A DNA stretch of 64,000 bases, from assembly GCF_963678635.1 (NCBI RefSeq), contig NC_087067.1:9779716-9843715 (forward strand). The letters are read 5' to 3'. This document shows, in pieces, positions 10,275-21,569 of the stretch (position 1 is the first letter of the stretch; every line of letters starts with the position of its first letter). The notes below the pieces were generated by a model. It had not been told where the DNA came from and searched no databases. It saw nothing but the letters and a program-made list of their open reading frames with translations. Origin of the DNA: Symsagittifera roscoffensis. Taxonomy: Eukaryota; Xenacoelomorpha; Acoela; Convolutidae. Position numbers and translations under genes: made by a program.

Positions 10275-11604
10275 ATGATACGAACCATTTTTAGTAGAAC
10301 AGATATTTTTTTACTATTTGTATTTTTCATAATATTTTTAACATCCCTCATATTGACATTATGCAAATGTATAAAGAAAGCAGTCATAACATTCGCATTA
10401 GCAACAATCCTTTTAATTCTTTTTCTTGAAGAATACTATAATAAACATAAGATTTTCACTAAAAGAATTCAATCAAAAAACTCTCAAAAATTGCTAACCA
10501 ACAATCACACAGTCAGTCTTCACCGACAACATCCCAAGAAAACCCGACACCACCTACAACTACCCAAAACCCCCAAACATCTACACGAATTTCTTTCCAG
10601 GATAACCCATATACCTTTGAAGAACGACACGCTCGCTTATCTGAACCACTAGAACCAGTTCAGCGACAGGCACCTCTGAGTGAACCAACGTATAACTTAT
10701 ACCCGACACTACGACAAGAATTAAGTAGAATTCGAAATATTAGTCAAAACCAAAATGCAGTTGAAATAAATAGACAAATCATACATCCACGACGAAATAG
10801 AAACTTTCAAACCCCCCGAGTTCATTTTGATATACCCCAATCCCCATCACCAAGTACTCCGGAAAACCCAATTGGCATTTTACCGGAAACCCCTACACTT
10901 CTTTCACAACGTAGCACCTCAACTCTACCCTCAGATTACTTAGGTTCAACACCAACATCTGAACAAATGCGTGAAAATCCCTTTAACCCCCCAAACCAAA
11001 CATCACGACTACCATATTGGACAACGCAATCTTTCACACAAGGTGAAACAAATTTAATAAATGATCCAATAGATATTTCTACAGATACAACAACATTATC
11101 ATCACTACCAGAAACATTATCACTACCATCAACACCATCAATAAGCCAGTTTTCACCGACGCATTTTCCTTTAAATTTCCCAAATAACCTCGACGCTAGA
11201 TATCGAGAACAATCATCAACAAATATCCCTTTAAGATTAGACTGGAATACATTCACAGCACCTCCACCATTATTTGAAAACACCCAGAAAGTAACCGACT
11301 CCACAACTGGGCACTTAATAGATTACAATATAGACAAGATATCCACGAAGACATTCGTGACCATAACATCCAAATACTCCAACAAAATAGCCTACAATTA
11401 AAATTTGAAATCACGGTTAAACTAAACAACATTGCTCAACATCCTTATCCATTAAATCCACCAAATATAACAGCTCAATCGCTACCACCGCCTTTTATAA
11501 CAACTGAAGTAATATATAAATACGACAGATATACCAAGAAAACAATTGGTTACATCACATTTTATAACCCGTACTCAGGATTATCATACACATGTCTATT
11601 CTAA
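10275..11604 (+). pseudogene. ORF A: unknown membrane protein with Pro/Ser/Thr-rich body, broken
   Basis: ATG at 10275 opens a frame with two hydrophobic helices (residues ~11-30 and ~35-52), then a basic segment. Sensible protein continues in another phase from about 10463-10510: Pro/Ser/Thr/Gln-rich, with FEERHARLSEPLEP and IPQSPSPSTPENP, through the ATG at 10967 to about 11310. It then continues in a third phase (helix-forming RQDIHEDIRDHNIQIL) to TAA 11602. If joined it would be ~440 residues. It ends 13 nt inside the env gene. I recognise no family. A small membrane or matrix-type accessory protein encoded next to env is inference only. Confidence 0.55.
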
Positions 11605-14212
11605 AAACATTGATGTTTCTCCAACTCCTTTTTCTAATAATCTCCGATCAGAACATAAATTCTTCTCCTCGCACAGGACCCCAAGACCTATTAGTAACAC
11701 ATTACGATTGTGAAGAAAATGAACAAAAAACACTACACAAATATGCAATAAACCAAGTATCACAATGCGAAACAGAACCACAAGCTATAGAAACTACAAA
11801 TGTAATAGCGACACTCTATTCAAAAGCCCGAGCAAAAACAATCATAGGATATAAATTTACAGCAACATTTTCCGAAAAGAAAATACATTGTTCACAAGTT
11901 TCAAACGGAAATAAAAACCGACTTGACCATGAATCATTCTACCAAAGTAATATAGAACGACTTTTGCATCTAAATCCCAATGATTGTAAAAACGACCTAC
12001 TCAGACTAAACATCAAAAGAAATAAAAACACCGACAGAAAACTAGTAAATTTTCAAGTTTTTTCCGATTCTGTACATCAAGCAGAACTTGAAAGATATCA
12101 AGGACATACAAAACTAGATGAAAAATACCCATACAACGGCGCACACGGAAGATTAACTTACGACATACACGATAAACACTGGATACTACACATTGGTATA
12201 AATAACCCATCAAACTGCAAAGCAGACACAAAAAATAAAGGATATCAAGAAATAATGTTTTTCGATTGGAAAATACAACTCGAAAAAATACAACTCACAC
12301 GAGATTTATCTGATAACACAATGATCTATCAAGGAATTCGATTACCTTATAAAAAAACGATCAAGGTTATTGTGACCCTACAACACGAACACAAGCAACA
12401 ATTGTTTGGTTTCCCGAGGATACATGTACAACATTTCAAGTAGCAAAAATACACGCCCGAATGATAAAATTTCACGAGAAATATTTTATACAATCAATTC
12501 CATATGAACAAGTAAATCCATCACGAAAACAAAGTACTGATTTTAGAAACATTCACAATATAGAAAATAAATTGACACGTTTTCAAATTTATCAAGAAAC
12601 AGAACTAGCATGCAAATACAGAAATCCACTTCACAAAACACAATATTCTGAAATCTTAGTTGAATAAGAAAAAGGTTTCGACATGACCACTGGAAAAGTA
12701 AAAATTGACCCTTATGCCACAGGTCATACTCTAAACGAAGGAACATCATATATACCAGTTAACTTTCAAAAAAATAATGGTCAACCTGGTGGACATCTAA
12801 AGCCACATGACACTCAAAGCACACGTCTACATGAACTATCACTAATGAATAAATCTTATTTTGGTAATATCCACTACGATATTCACTTAGATATGAAATT
12901 AGACTACACAATTAGCCGAATTTTTCAGGAAATGTCACTCTCTGAATTAGAAACACTTCACCAACTATGCGAATTAGAACGAACACAAATACTACAATCA
13001 CTTGCACTAGCAGTATTAAAAATACCCTACGCAGGATATTTACTATCAGGAAATAGATCAAATTTTTTAGACTACGAAGGAAACATTTTATGGTTTTATA
13101 CTTGTACCAAGAAAGTATCACCACTATATGTTTTTAAAGATAAAAGATGCTATAAAAGAATCCCTATCTTTTATAAAAATAAAGTACATTTTGTTGACAC
13201 ACTCTCAAGACGAACATATTTTTGGGATACCGCAGTCCCATGTGGATCAGAAAATAGCCACAATGTATTACAATTGAATCCTGATGAAGATAAATATTAT
13301 CTTCTTACTCCATACCCCACATTAATGCAATCAATCAAAAAATTTTCACCCGAAAGCATTAGAGCTATTGCTCGAAACCCAAATATAGATTTACAATCAA
13401 TTGGAATATATTCAAAATCTGATATCCAACATCACATTAGAACACAACAATTCCATGAATTATTAACACAAATGGACACTATACAAAGACAATCAATTGA
13501 CCAAAACTTACGCAAACTTGCCGAAACCGCAGGATTTGCAGACTTCTATGCATAAGATTATAGCGGATATTTTAAAGACATTAAAAATTATATATATCTA
13601 AACGGTGAAAAAAACAGACCACAAGATTTTTCACCTATAAATATTTTTAGCTTTGTTACACTAAAAAATGAAATTCTCGATTTTCTAGGATGGCCCTACT
13701 ACATCTTAGAAAAATTGACTATTTTATACGCAATGTTTAACTTTATAGGATTTCTTTTCTCACTACTAAAAGGAATCTATAATACATGCGCTATACACAC
13801 ACAAGTAAATAGACAAGCAAGTGTAGCACGCATACTATTTGCAGGATTTTTTGGAATTTTTTCATCATCAATAAACAAAATCCTTCTAGACGCACAAATA
13901 AAAGAATATAACACAAAAATAGCGACAAGACAGAACACGTACGACGAGGAACATAATAATATAGAAGTAACGCCTACAGCACCACAGTTGCCACCCCTAC
14001 CACATAACCATCCATTATCATTAGTCCCACGAAATTTCCGAAACTTAGCAATAACACATAACCCAAATTTTAGACCAAACATATCGCAAAGTCCCATACA
14101 ACACATAATGACACATCATTCACAAGATGAAAATGCATATGAAAAAATTATAGAACAACCCCATACCACCGCTTTTCAGTCTCAAAATAATAATTTTTTT
14201 AGCCCACGATGA
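11592..14212 (+). pseudogene. env: env-like glycoprotein gene, broken by one frameshift and two stops
   Basis: ATG 11592 encodes a hydrophobic signal peptide (residues ~1-24), then a Cys-containing ectodomain. The phase changes at an A7 run (12351-12357). The continuing frame is stopped at TAA 12665 and TAA 13553 yet stays sensible to TGA 14210. A hydrophobic, membrane-spanning region near 13730-13870 is followed by a Pro/Asn-rich cytoplasmic tail. The position after integrase, the signal peptide and the terminal anchor fit an Env that lets the element bud and spread like a retrovirus. It resembles env-like genes of other invertebrate gypsy elements; the fusion class was not determined. As it stands, no full-length product can be made. 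Confidence 0.75.
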
Positions 14213-16001
14213 GCCGACAACTTGGATCACTACACCGCTCAAATTCCCACCCAACCAACCTCAACACTCCAATTACAATAATTCCACTTTTTGCTTTCCC
14301 ACCACCCGATTTTCCAAATAGTAATATAACATCAAGCATGAATTCAGACACTAATTCAGATATTTCAGTTTTATACTCCATTTCACAACTAAATAACCCG
14401 AATATAGAAACCCCTGACGAATTTGCAGACTCCGAACCATCTCCATCCAAAAATTTTCAAACCAACTCCTCAGTTTTTTCAAAGCCTCCTTTTCGACCAA
14501 TCCCAACAAATAATCCACTCCTGTCCGTTTCTACTCCCTCTTACGCTTCACAAGTAACCCCAACCTATTCTCCATTTCATTCCGACCGATCTTCTAATTC
14601 TCCCGATACTCCCCAAATCTCCAAGAACTTGATAATTTTATAACCCTACAACAACAGCTAATACACCCTAACACCCTCACTATAAATCAAATTTCATCCA
14701 CAGTAGAATCCTCAAATCCACCTACTCCTACACCCTTTTCAGCTTATACTACATCATTAGCACAATCATTCACATCCACCGAATCATCAAATAGCACTAA
14801 TAGAGCTTACCGCACTTTTAAAAGAAATTTCCCGAACCATCCATTCCCAACCAAACCAGGAACAGCCCGTGAATATATCAACCATCCACATCACACTAAC
14901 ACGAAAGATTTTCTAGCAATCACCTTACCTTCATTCCCACAATATACTTTAAACACACCTAACGACACTAACGACACACGTAGTTTTGTAGATGAACATA
15001 TTTTAATGCCTACACTTCATTGGACAACATATTATCATTTTACTAATCCCCTTTGCCTACCATTATCTAACACTCATACCGATATAGAAAGAAATCAAGA
15101 TATGCTATATCGACTCACCACACCATTAACACACAGACAATTTACTTATATAGGATATAAAAAATCACTAAAAACATACACTGCACCCCGAGCTAACGAA
15201 TTTACGCTAGAATATTACGATCATAATATCATCCGATCTAATCAAGACCAATTTTTAGATGACGACCGCTTCGCTAACCCACAACTAACAGAAAAAATTT
15301 TCATCAAAACACCATGTGTATTTACACTCAATATATTTGATCGAAATTTTGATCACATCATTTCTGAAGCACTAACCGACATGCAAGCTTACGAAAGTTT
15401 TAAAGAAAAATTTCAATTATTTTCACAAACCTTCCACTTCCGCGATTTGCACTGCTCACACGACATTATGTTACGCACTAAACAAACCCACACATATACG
15501 TATTATCGCTTCATACAAAATCATTTTGATCTCCACACTCCATCAAGACAACCACACCACCGTTTTCAGTTTCTTAATTCAAAGTACACTTCGCCATTTT
15601 TTCTAAATTTCACATATTGCATAAAAGACACTAACATCCACGGCATCCTCCGCAACTATGACCCAATAACACAAATGTATATATTTTGTCCCATCACGAA
15701 GACCTTTAATGCAGAAGAATCCAGACCCTTCCTTATCCCACATGAATTTATCCAACCTATAGAAATCCCTATATTAGAATTCATCCATAACACTAAATAC
15801 AGTCACAAAATATATAATCTCATTCAAAACACACCTTATGAGTTTGCAGTTGACACCGAAGAACTAAAAACTATTAAAGCACTTCAATTGCTTTGGCCAC
15901 TGCTTCAAACTAAAAACATCATTCGCATACTAGCAAAATTACTAACAAATTCAGAAATAATACACGACATCTTCCCCCACGGTTTTTTCCCCGACGACTA
16001 A
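14209..16001 (+). pseudogene. ORF C: unknown 3' gene, ATGA-coupled to env
   Basis: The ATG overlaps the env TGA in ATGA. Residues 1-~140 are Pro/Ser/Thr/Asn-rich (disordered). The phase shifts between about 14590 and 14643 (TAA at 14641 closes the first frame). The second frame, open before and beyond ATG 15006, runs to TAA 15999. The C-terminal ~400 residues look globular and are rich in aromatic residues and His (e.g. YYHFTNPLCLPLSN, FLNFTYCIKDTNIHGILRNY). No signal peptide or membrane segment was seen. The start through 14643 and 15006-16001 are the two cleanly open parts. I recognise no family. The termination-reinitiation overlap suggests co-translation with env. Confidence 0.6.
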
Positions 16002-17546
16002 CAGGTAAGTAAAATTTATACATATTCTTCTTTAATAAATTTAAAATAAATACTAACCATTCTTTACTCATGTTTCTTTTAGATTTTTAGTCTTCATACC
16101 ACGATCATCTACAAAAAACAAGAAAAACAAAAAAAAAACTTGTTAAATTTATTCTAAACTTCATTAATATTCTCCACAAAATAGTTTGATAAAATTTATA
16201 TCAAATGAAGTAAATTAATTTATAAATTGTTTTCCCAAAAGCAGTAAATTTCATAATAATGAAAATTTGTAACTTAACTTTTCCCCAAAACTAGCAGTAA
16301 AATTAAAATTCTATGTAGTAAATTGATAAAGTAAAAATGCAGTACTAACTTTTTGATATTTTCATTCACTCGCACAAGAATTCTATCCAAACTCGCACAG
16401 CTCGCCCATGAAGAATTGTTTAAATAATGAACTTTAGTTTCAAGTTTTCACACTCAACAACTCTAACATACAATAACAAGTTTCAAACTTTCCTTTAACC
16501 CGGTTGGAAAGGAATTATATACTAAACCAAACTAACCAACGCAGCTTACTAAACACCACAAATCATAAAATAACAGCATGACTAAGAAAAGAAAACCAAC
16601 GGTACCCAAACCGGATTAACCCAGTTTAAAACTGGATAATTTATTCTTTTGAAGACTATTATAAAGTCTAAGAAAGAAATAATAAAACACAAAAAAGTCG
16701 AAAGACAAACTCATAACAAAAACAATTTGATTTTTGAAAAAAGGACACAACCAACGGAACATAAGAAAGACCACCATAAGCTCAACATAAAACGTTATCA
16801 CATAACAGGACCTCTCACAGAAACCGCACAAAATCATACTCCCACTCCTGACCTAACCCACCAGAGAGGACGTCCTGAGCATGCTCTATAGCCGGCCTAA
16901 CCCACCGCGCTACATCCACGCTTTGTGACCACACTCCTATTTTTAATAAGAGGTACTCAAGGGTGAGTAACTCTTCAAAATAACCGAACTAAAACAAAAA
17001 GCTTTTGTGAAAACAACTAATCAAAATCATAATTAAAACATTGAACTAATAAAAATTTTATAAAATGTAAAACATACTTTGCAGTATATAGATCAGCATA
17101 CAACAACAAAGACGAACATCCAAAGACAAAGTGACCCCACTACACTCGAAAATGAATGGCCAACCACAACCAAAATACCGTCCACAATCACAACTCAAAA
17201 GATTTAGAGTACGACTTGACTTCGCAGAAAAGGACTTCATTGAACTAGACCAATGACCACCTCGATGTTCAAGTATACGTACAGATCCGAGTTACAAGGC
17301 ATCCCCTCCACGCACAATCTCCACGCCATTCCCAGACGCGGCTGAACACAAAACAAGTTCTCTACATAATACAGAAAAACCCGTCATAGCAAACCGTTTT
17401 GAAATCAGATTGATTTCGTTGGGAAACACAGTCGTTGTCACAAGAAGATACACGAAGATACGATGTTCGCCCAATACCAACGTTCATCATCCATCCTTTG
17501 AATTGCAGAAAGATAATTCTAAAAAACTCTGTAAAACCCGGATGGG
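16002..17546 (+). other. 3' untranslated region of element 1
   Basis: 1.5 kb before the 3' LTR. An 80-codon Lys/His-rich frame at 16649-16891 is judged doubtful. On the minus strand, 16896-16912 reads TAGCGCGGTGGGTTAGG, which resembles a tRNA A box, and CCTAACCCACC is repeated nearby (16852); a degraded tRNA-derived SINE is possible but no B box is evident. The bases just before the LTR (GGATGGG) are a poor polypurine tract. Confidence 0.4.
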
Positions 17547-17956
17547 TGGAACCTGATCTAAACTATATTTTATGATTGGATAAATTAGATATTTTACCAC
17601 TGTAAAGTATTTAATATTAACCAATCATGATCCATCTAACTAACAACCCACTTATTTGTAAGTGCTGAAATTACTTGTAATTTCAGCAACAGAGAGATTT
17701 GAATTTAACTTAGAAATTAGTTGTCTCTCCGAGAGAACTTCAGCAGCCGCAACAAACCAGTATACCCTAGATCTATTGAACCTAGCAGAGACTAGTTAAA
17801 CACCCTGAGACTAGTAAGTATAAGAGTAAGATTAGGATCGGTATTAGACTAAGAAGTTGCACGAATCTATCCGGCCGAAAATAAGATAGCGTGACGAGCA
17901 GACGGTGTACCCTATCCGAAATTACTCTATGAGTTAACCACATCGGTCCTAACTCA
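17547..17956 (+). repeat. 3' LTR of element 1
   Basis: 410 bp, TG...CA. It is identical to the 5' LTR (110-519) except at 17614. Near-identity indicates recent insertion or gene conversion between LTRs. Confidence 0.96.
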
Positions 17957-17960
17957 CAAT
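17957..17960. repeat. Right target-site duplication (CAAT) of element 1
   Basis: Matches 106-109 on the other side of element 1. Confidence 0.88.
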
Positions 17961-19823
17961 ACGTTTCGGATAAGAAAAAATTAAAATTGGTCTGGAGAAA
18001 AAAATCACTCGAGGACAAATATTGGGACTATATCACTGAGCATTTCTTGGTACACTTGAGCTCAAGCTACCGGTCGTTTTCAGATGATAAAAAAAATCCC
18101 TTCAAAATGGCTGTTTAAAGAGTCGAACTTTTTCTGGAGAAAACCAACATAAAAAGCGCAAACATTCCGTCACTTGATATAAAAAAGTCAAGCCAAATTT
18201 CAAATTTCAAGCCTGGATTTCTTTCAAATAACAAAATTGATAAACAAATGAAAACCCATTTGATTATCTTGTCTTTTTCACGGACATTTTAAAAAATATA
18301 TTGATAATTTAAGACAAACTGAGCATTTTGTTGAAACTTTCTGAATGTCAAAATCAGAAATCCTTGAAGTTAAGTTTTTTTTAATGTATAACTTATGCAT
18401 TATGCATTTCCAAATAAAACCGGCCAAGTCCAGTCATCTTTGAACTGAGTAATGCGTATGAGCAAAGTTTAGAATCGTCTAAAAGTGATTCGCTTATGTT
18501 AAATAACAAAAACTGGATGATTTTTAATTTCTTTGAACTACAAAAAATGACCAAAACTCCCTTTGGCTTGAAGTTCCGTCGGCCTGTTGTCCTAGATTTC
18601 ATTCAACTACAGCTTCTGTGGCTGTAATTGCGTTCCATTTACAAAAATTTAATTGGTTAAAACTTGGCAGCTTATGAAAATGTTCACTTTCACACAAACA
18701 ATGGTAAAAAAACCTTAGCCGGACAAGAGAAAGTTATCCGCATTTAAATGGCTTCAAATTTTTTTTCTTCCAGATTACAAGGGTTGTGTGTTGTGCAATC
18801 TAATGCAAAATCTCGAGAGCAAAAAAAACTTGAGAACGCGAATAAAAATTATAATAAATGAAAGAGTGTGCTGGTACACTGCTGATTTAAATTATCATGA
18901 CAAAATGAAAATAACTTGAAAATATTTTTTAACGCATTTTTCTCAGAATGGTTTGATTTTAGACACAAAAAAGACGAAGACTAGTTTTGCTCATTTTCTT
19001 AACCAGAATTATTACAATGCAATTTCTTTTTGCAAATTTCTCGTCCAAATCTTTACCCCCAAAAATGATCATTTTTTGCTTAGTTCAGTCAATCAAAAAT
19101 TACTCCCAACCTATTTTTTCATTTACTGACAATTTTAAATTACTCGAAGCCTCTTCTGTAGCACAAAAAAATTTACCAAGGTTTCAACCTCCAAAGGGCG
19201 CGCAAAAAGTTTACAAACTGATTTTATTTGAAGAAAAATGGTGTTTTAAATAGTAAAAATGACTTTTTTTGGCTATCAAACGGAAATAAGAATGTTTATA
19301 CAAAATAGATAAAAAATTATACACTTCTCAAATTCTGTTGAGCTGCATAACAGGCTTGCATTGATACAGTTTTTCCAGTAAGCGATCAAATAGATTGGGA
19401 TTAATTTTTGGTTGCTGAATTTGTGAAAAAAAACGATAATTTAAATCAGCTTTGTATCAGGGTAATGCCCTGAATTTTCCGAATGCCCTTTTACTGGTCT
19501 TAGCCTGATAATATCAAATTTTAAGCGTTTACAACTGAGTCCGATATTTAGACCAATAAGCTTGCCACAATTCAATTTGGAACAGTTTGTAGTGCAGGAT
19601 AACTTGCCCGGCGTAACAGTTTTGCATTAAATTGTCAGCATAAATCGATTAGAAAAGTATAAAGTAGAGAAATCTTAGCCAACACAACGCAAATAGGGCG
19701 ATCTAAAACATAAAAAAAGAAAAAAAATTCATGAATCCCCAAAAAACCTGAATAAAAAAAAACGAATGTACCCTTGTTCTGGCCATTAACAAACAGGTCA
19801 AGGGCTTCTTTTGATTACTTTTG
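17961..19823. other. AT-rich noncoding sequence
   Basis: Short frames only (longest 88 codons at 18987, with no recognisable composition). No repeat structure identified by eye. It is probably the sequence into which element 1 inserted. Confidence 0.5.
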
Positions 19824-20100
19824 AGTTGTAAATTTGAAATTTGAATTGAAAAGCCATATCATAAATTGCTTAAGCAGGCAGATTTTTTTTGCGTTTTTTC
19901 AAAAACAAACGTGACTCATGGAACTTTTGGCTACTCAGTTCTTATATATTTATTCGAATATAAGGAATAAATACATAAGAACTTAGAAGCAAAAAATTCC
20001 AATGATCAGGTTGATTTTTGAGAAAACGCAAAAAAAAGCAATTTCCTGCTGAAGCATTATATTTGGCTTTGCAATTCAGAATTCAAAATTCACAGTTGTA
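19824..20100. repeat. Long imperfect inverted repeat (fold-back/MITE-like)
   Basis: Arms of about 132-136 bp (19824-19955 and 19965-20100) around a ~9 bp loop. Examples: left AGTTCTTATATATTTATTC pairs with right GAATAAATACATAAGAACT; left TTTTTTTGCGTTTTTTC with right GAGAAAACGCAAAAAAAA; the outer ends pair TTGTAAATTTGAAATTTG with AATTCAAAATTCACAG. Mismatches and small gaps occur. No transposase is present, so a non-autonomous fold-back element is the likely identity. Confidence 0.75.
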
Positions 20101-21140
20101 AAAAACAATTCTTGCCTTTTTGAACTGCTTTTTGAGGAAAGAAGGGAGGGCAGATTGATAGAGTAAGAGCTACAAAAAGAGTAGCTTTCACACAAAGCCC
20201 AACTCCTATCTTGTTTTTCCACTTTAATTCAGTCCGTTTGATTGGCACGAGTTCACTGTTTTCACTCGGTTCCGAATCGTCGGAACTATCTGATTTATCA
20301 TCAATTTCGCTTTCCGAAGATAAAGAATCAAGTATAATTCCGTTTCTCATTTTAAGTCCAAAATTGTGGATTAAAATATTGATTAACCAAATTTTATATA
20401 TGTTTTTGTAATAAAAATAATAAATACGGCAGTACAAGTGACTTAAGTCAAGCAAAAAGCTAAGCAAATTGGGTGATTTATATTTCTATCAGATTTAACT
20501 GAAATAAGTTGTTTTAGAACAGTCTGGTTGTAACAATAAGAGTCTGTGAGTAGATTTCGAGGTTATTATAATCATCTTAAGAATAGACTGGCAATGCGGA
20601 TATTACCAATAAGTATGATTCACTGTGAACTTTCGTTCAAAACTACCCTAGGCGAAACGTAACTTGGAAAAGGTCATCCGGGGTTATTGCAGATGAAATT
20701 TTGGTGTGTCTCGTAACGATTTAATATATTTTTTTCCGACCACTGAAAGTGACGAGAACCTTTGAAGTCATGGATTGGTTTATATATCACATTAAAGACC
20801 GTTCAGTCGTGATTCGAACAAAAATAAAAAAAATTTGAAAAGTTTTCTCAGGGTTAAAAAAATCCCGTTCCAAGTTTTCTTAATTTTAGTCTATATAGAC
20901 TAGAACTCAAACCGGTTTTGTCCACACTGGAAAATTTTTGAATCGGCGTTTAAAAATTTTGTTATTATGATATAAAAAAGTCTTTAATATGATATACAAC
21001 TCGATCCATTCCGATGATTATTTCTGTTATATGTTTTTGCGTGGAAAACAAAAAATGGAAAAAACGAATATACACCCGAAAAAAAAGTTGTCTTCACTTT
21101 CAATTTGATAAAAAAACAACAAGGTACTCGTAAAAGACTA
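20101..21140. other. AT-rich noncoding sequence with one doubtful minus-strand ORF
   Basis: On the minus strand 20467-20090 a 125-codon frame includes an acidic Ser/Asp/Glu stretch followed by a basic one (SSESEIDDKSDSSDDSEPSE). It could be an exon fragment, but it starts in hydrophobic AT-derived sequence and ends in the inverted repeat, so I do not call a gene. 20930-21120 weakly resembles 30570-30760, a possible old dispersed repeat. Confidence 0.3.
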
Positions 21141-21462
21141 CAAAGTACTCTAAGGTAAGGCGTTCACTTTGAGATCGTCAGATGGTGAAATCTATCCCAC
21201 CCCATGGCAATGATATTGTGTGAACACGAGCACTCACTTGATCTCTGGTTTCATGTCTTCTACAGCCTGACCGATTACGGATGCAAAATTAGTGGTACCA
21301 CATGAAAGTTCTAGAGGCCTTGAGGCGCAAACAAAAAGCTTCGCTCAGCAAAAATATTTCAGTCTGTAATGTGGGGAAAGACGAGAAATGGACTATGCCT
21401 AGACAGGCTGGACAGCCTGTCATGAAGCCTCTGCGAATAGCAGAATCCATAATTATAATAGC
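21141..21462 (+). mobile_element. tRNA-derived SINE copy 1
   Basis: About 320 bp, matching the reverse complement of 24760-25089 over most of its length. Shared blocks include GTTCACTTT, ATCGTCAGAT, CCATGGCAATGATA, TCTAGA with AACTTTCA, AGCTTCGCTCA and ATGTGGGGAAA. The 5' end has a degraded A box (CTAAGGTAAGGCG) and B-box-like CTATCCC. The 3' end runs into an A/T tail (ATAATTATAATAG). Non-autonomous; it would need LINE machinery. Confidence 0.7.
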
Positions 21463-21569
21463 AGTGAAATTATAAAATTAGAGTAGGACTAATAAAATAA
21501 GATTTTTTCTAGGTACTGAAAAACTTAGTTGTTTTTCAAGAAAACTGCTTTTTCCTTCGCAATAAAAAT

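Larger units (their letters stand above)
110..17956 (+). mobile_element. Element 1: giant Ty3/gypsy-type LTR retrotransposon with env-like and two accessory genes
   Basis: Complete 17.8 kb insertion bounded by near-identical 410 bp LTRs and a 4 bp target duplication. Order is leader, gag, protease, RT, RNase H, integrase, ORF A, env-like gene, ORF C, 3' region. RT-RNase H-integrase order and a GPY motif after the D,D35E core place it with Ty3/gypsy (Metaviridae). The length is far above the usual 5-8 kb; the excess lies in a long leader, the 3' genes and a 1.5 kb 3' region. Coding genes are interrupted by in-frame stops (3753, 7052, 12665, 13553) and several frameshifts, so this copy looks unable to encode its own machinery without recoding. 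The plus strand is A/C-rich and G-poor throughout. Confidence 0.95.

Noticed and set aside
16852..16920. tRNA gene on the minus strand in the 3' region of element 1
   Set aside because: A-box-like TAGCGCGGTGGGTTAGG is present, but no proper anticodon arm or T-loop (GTTCGAATC-type) follows; at most a degraded SINE.
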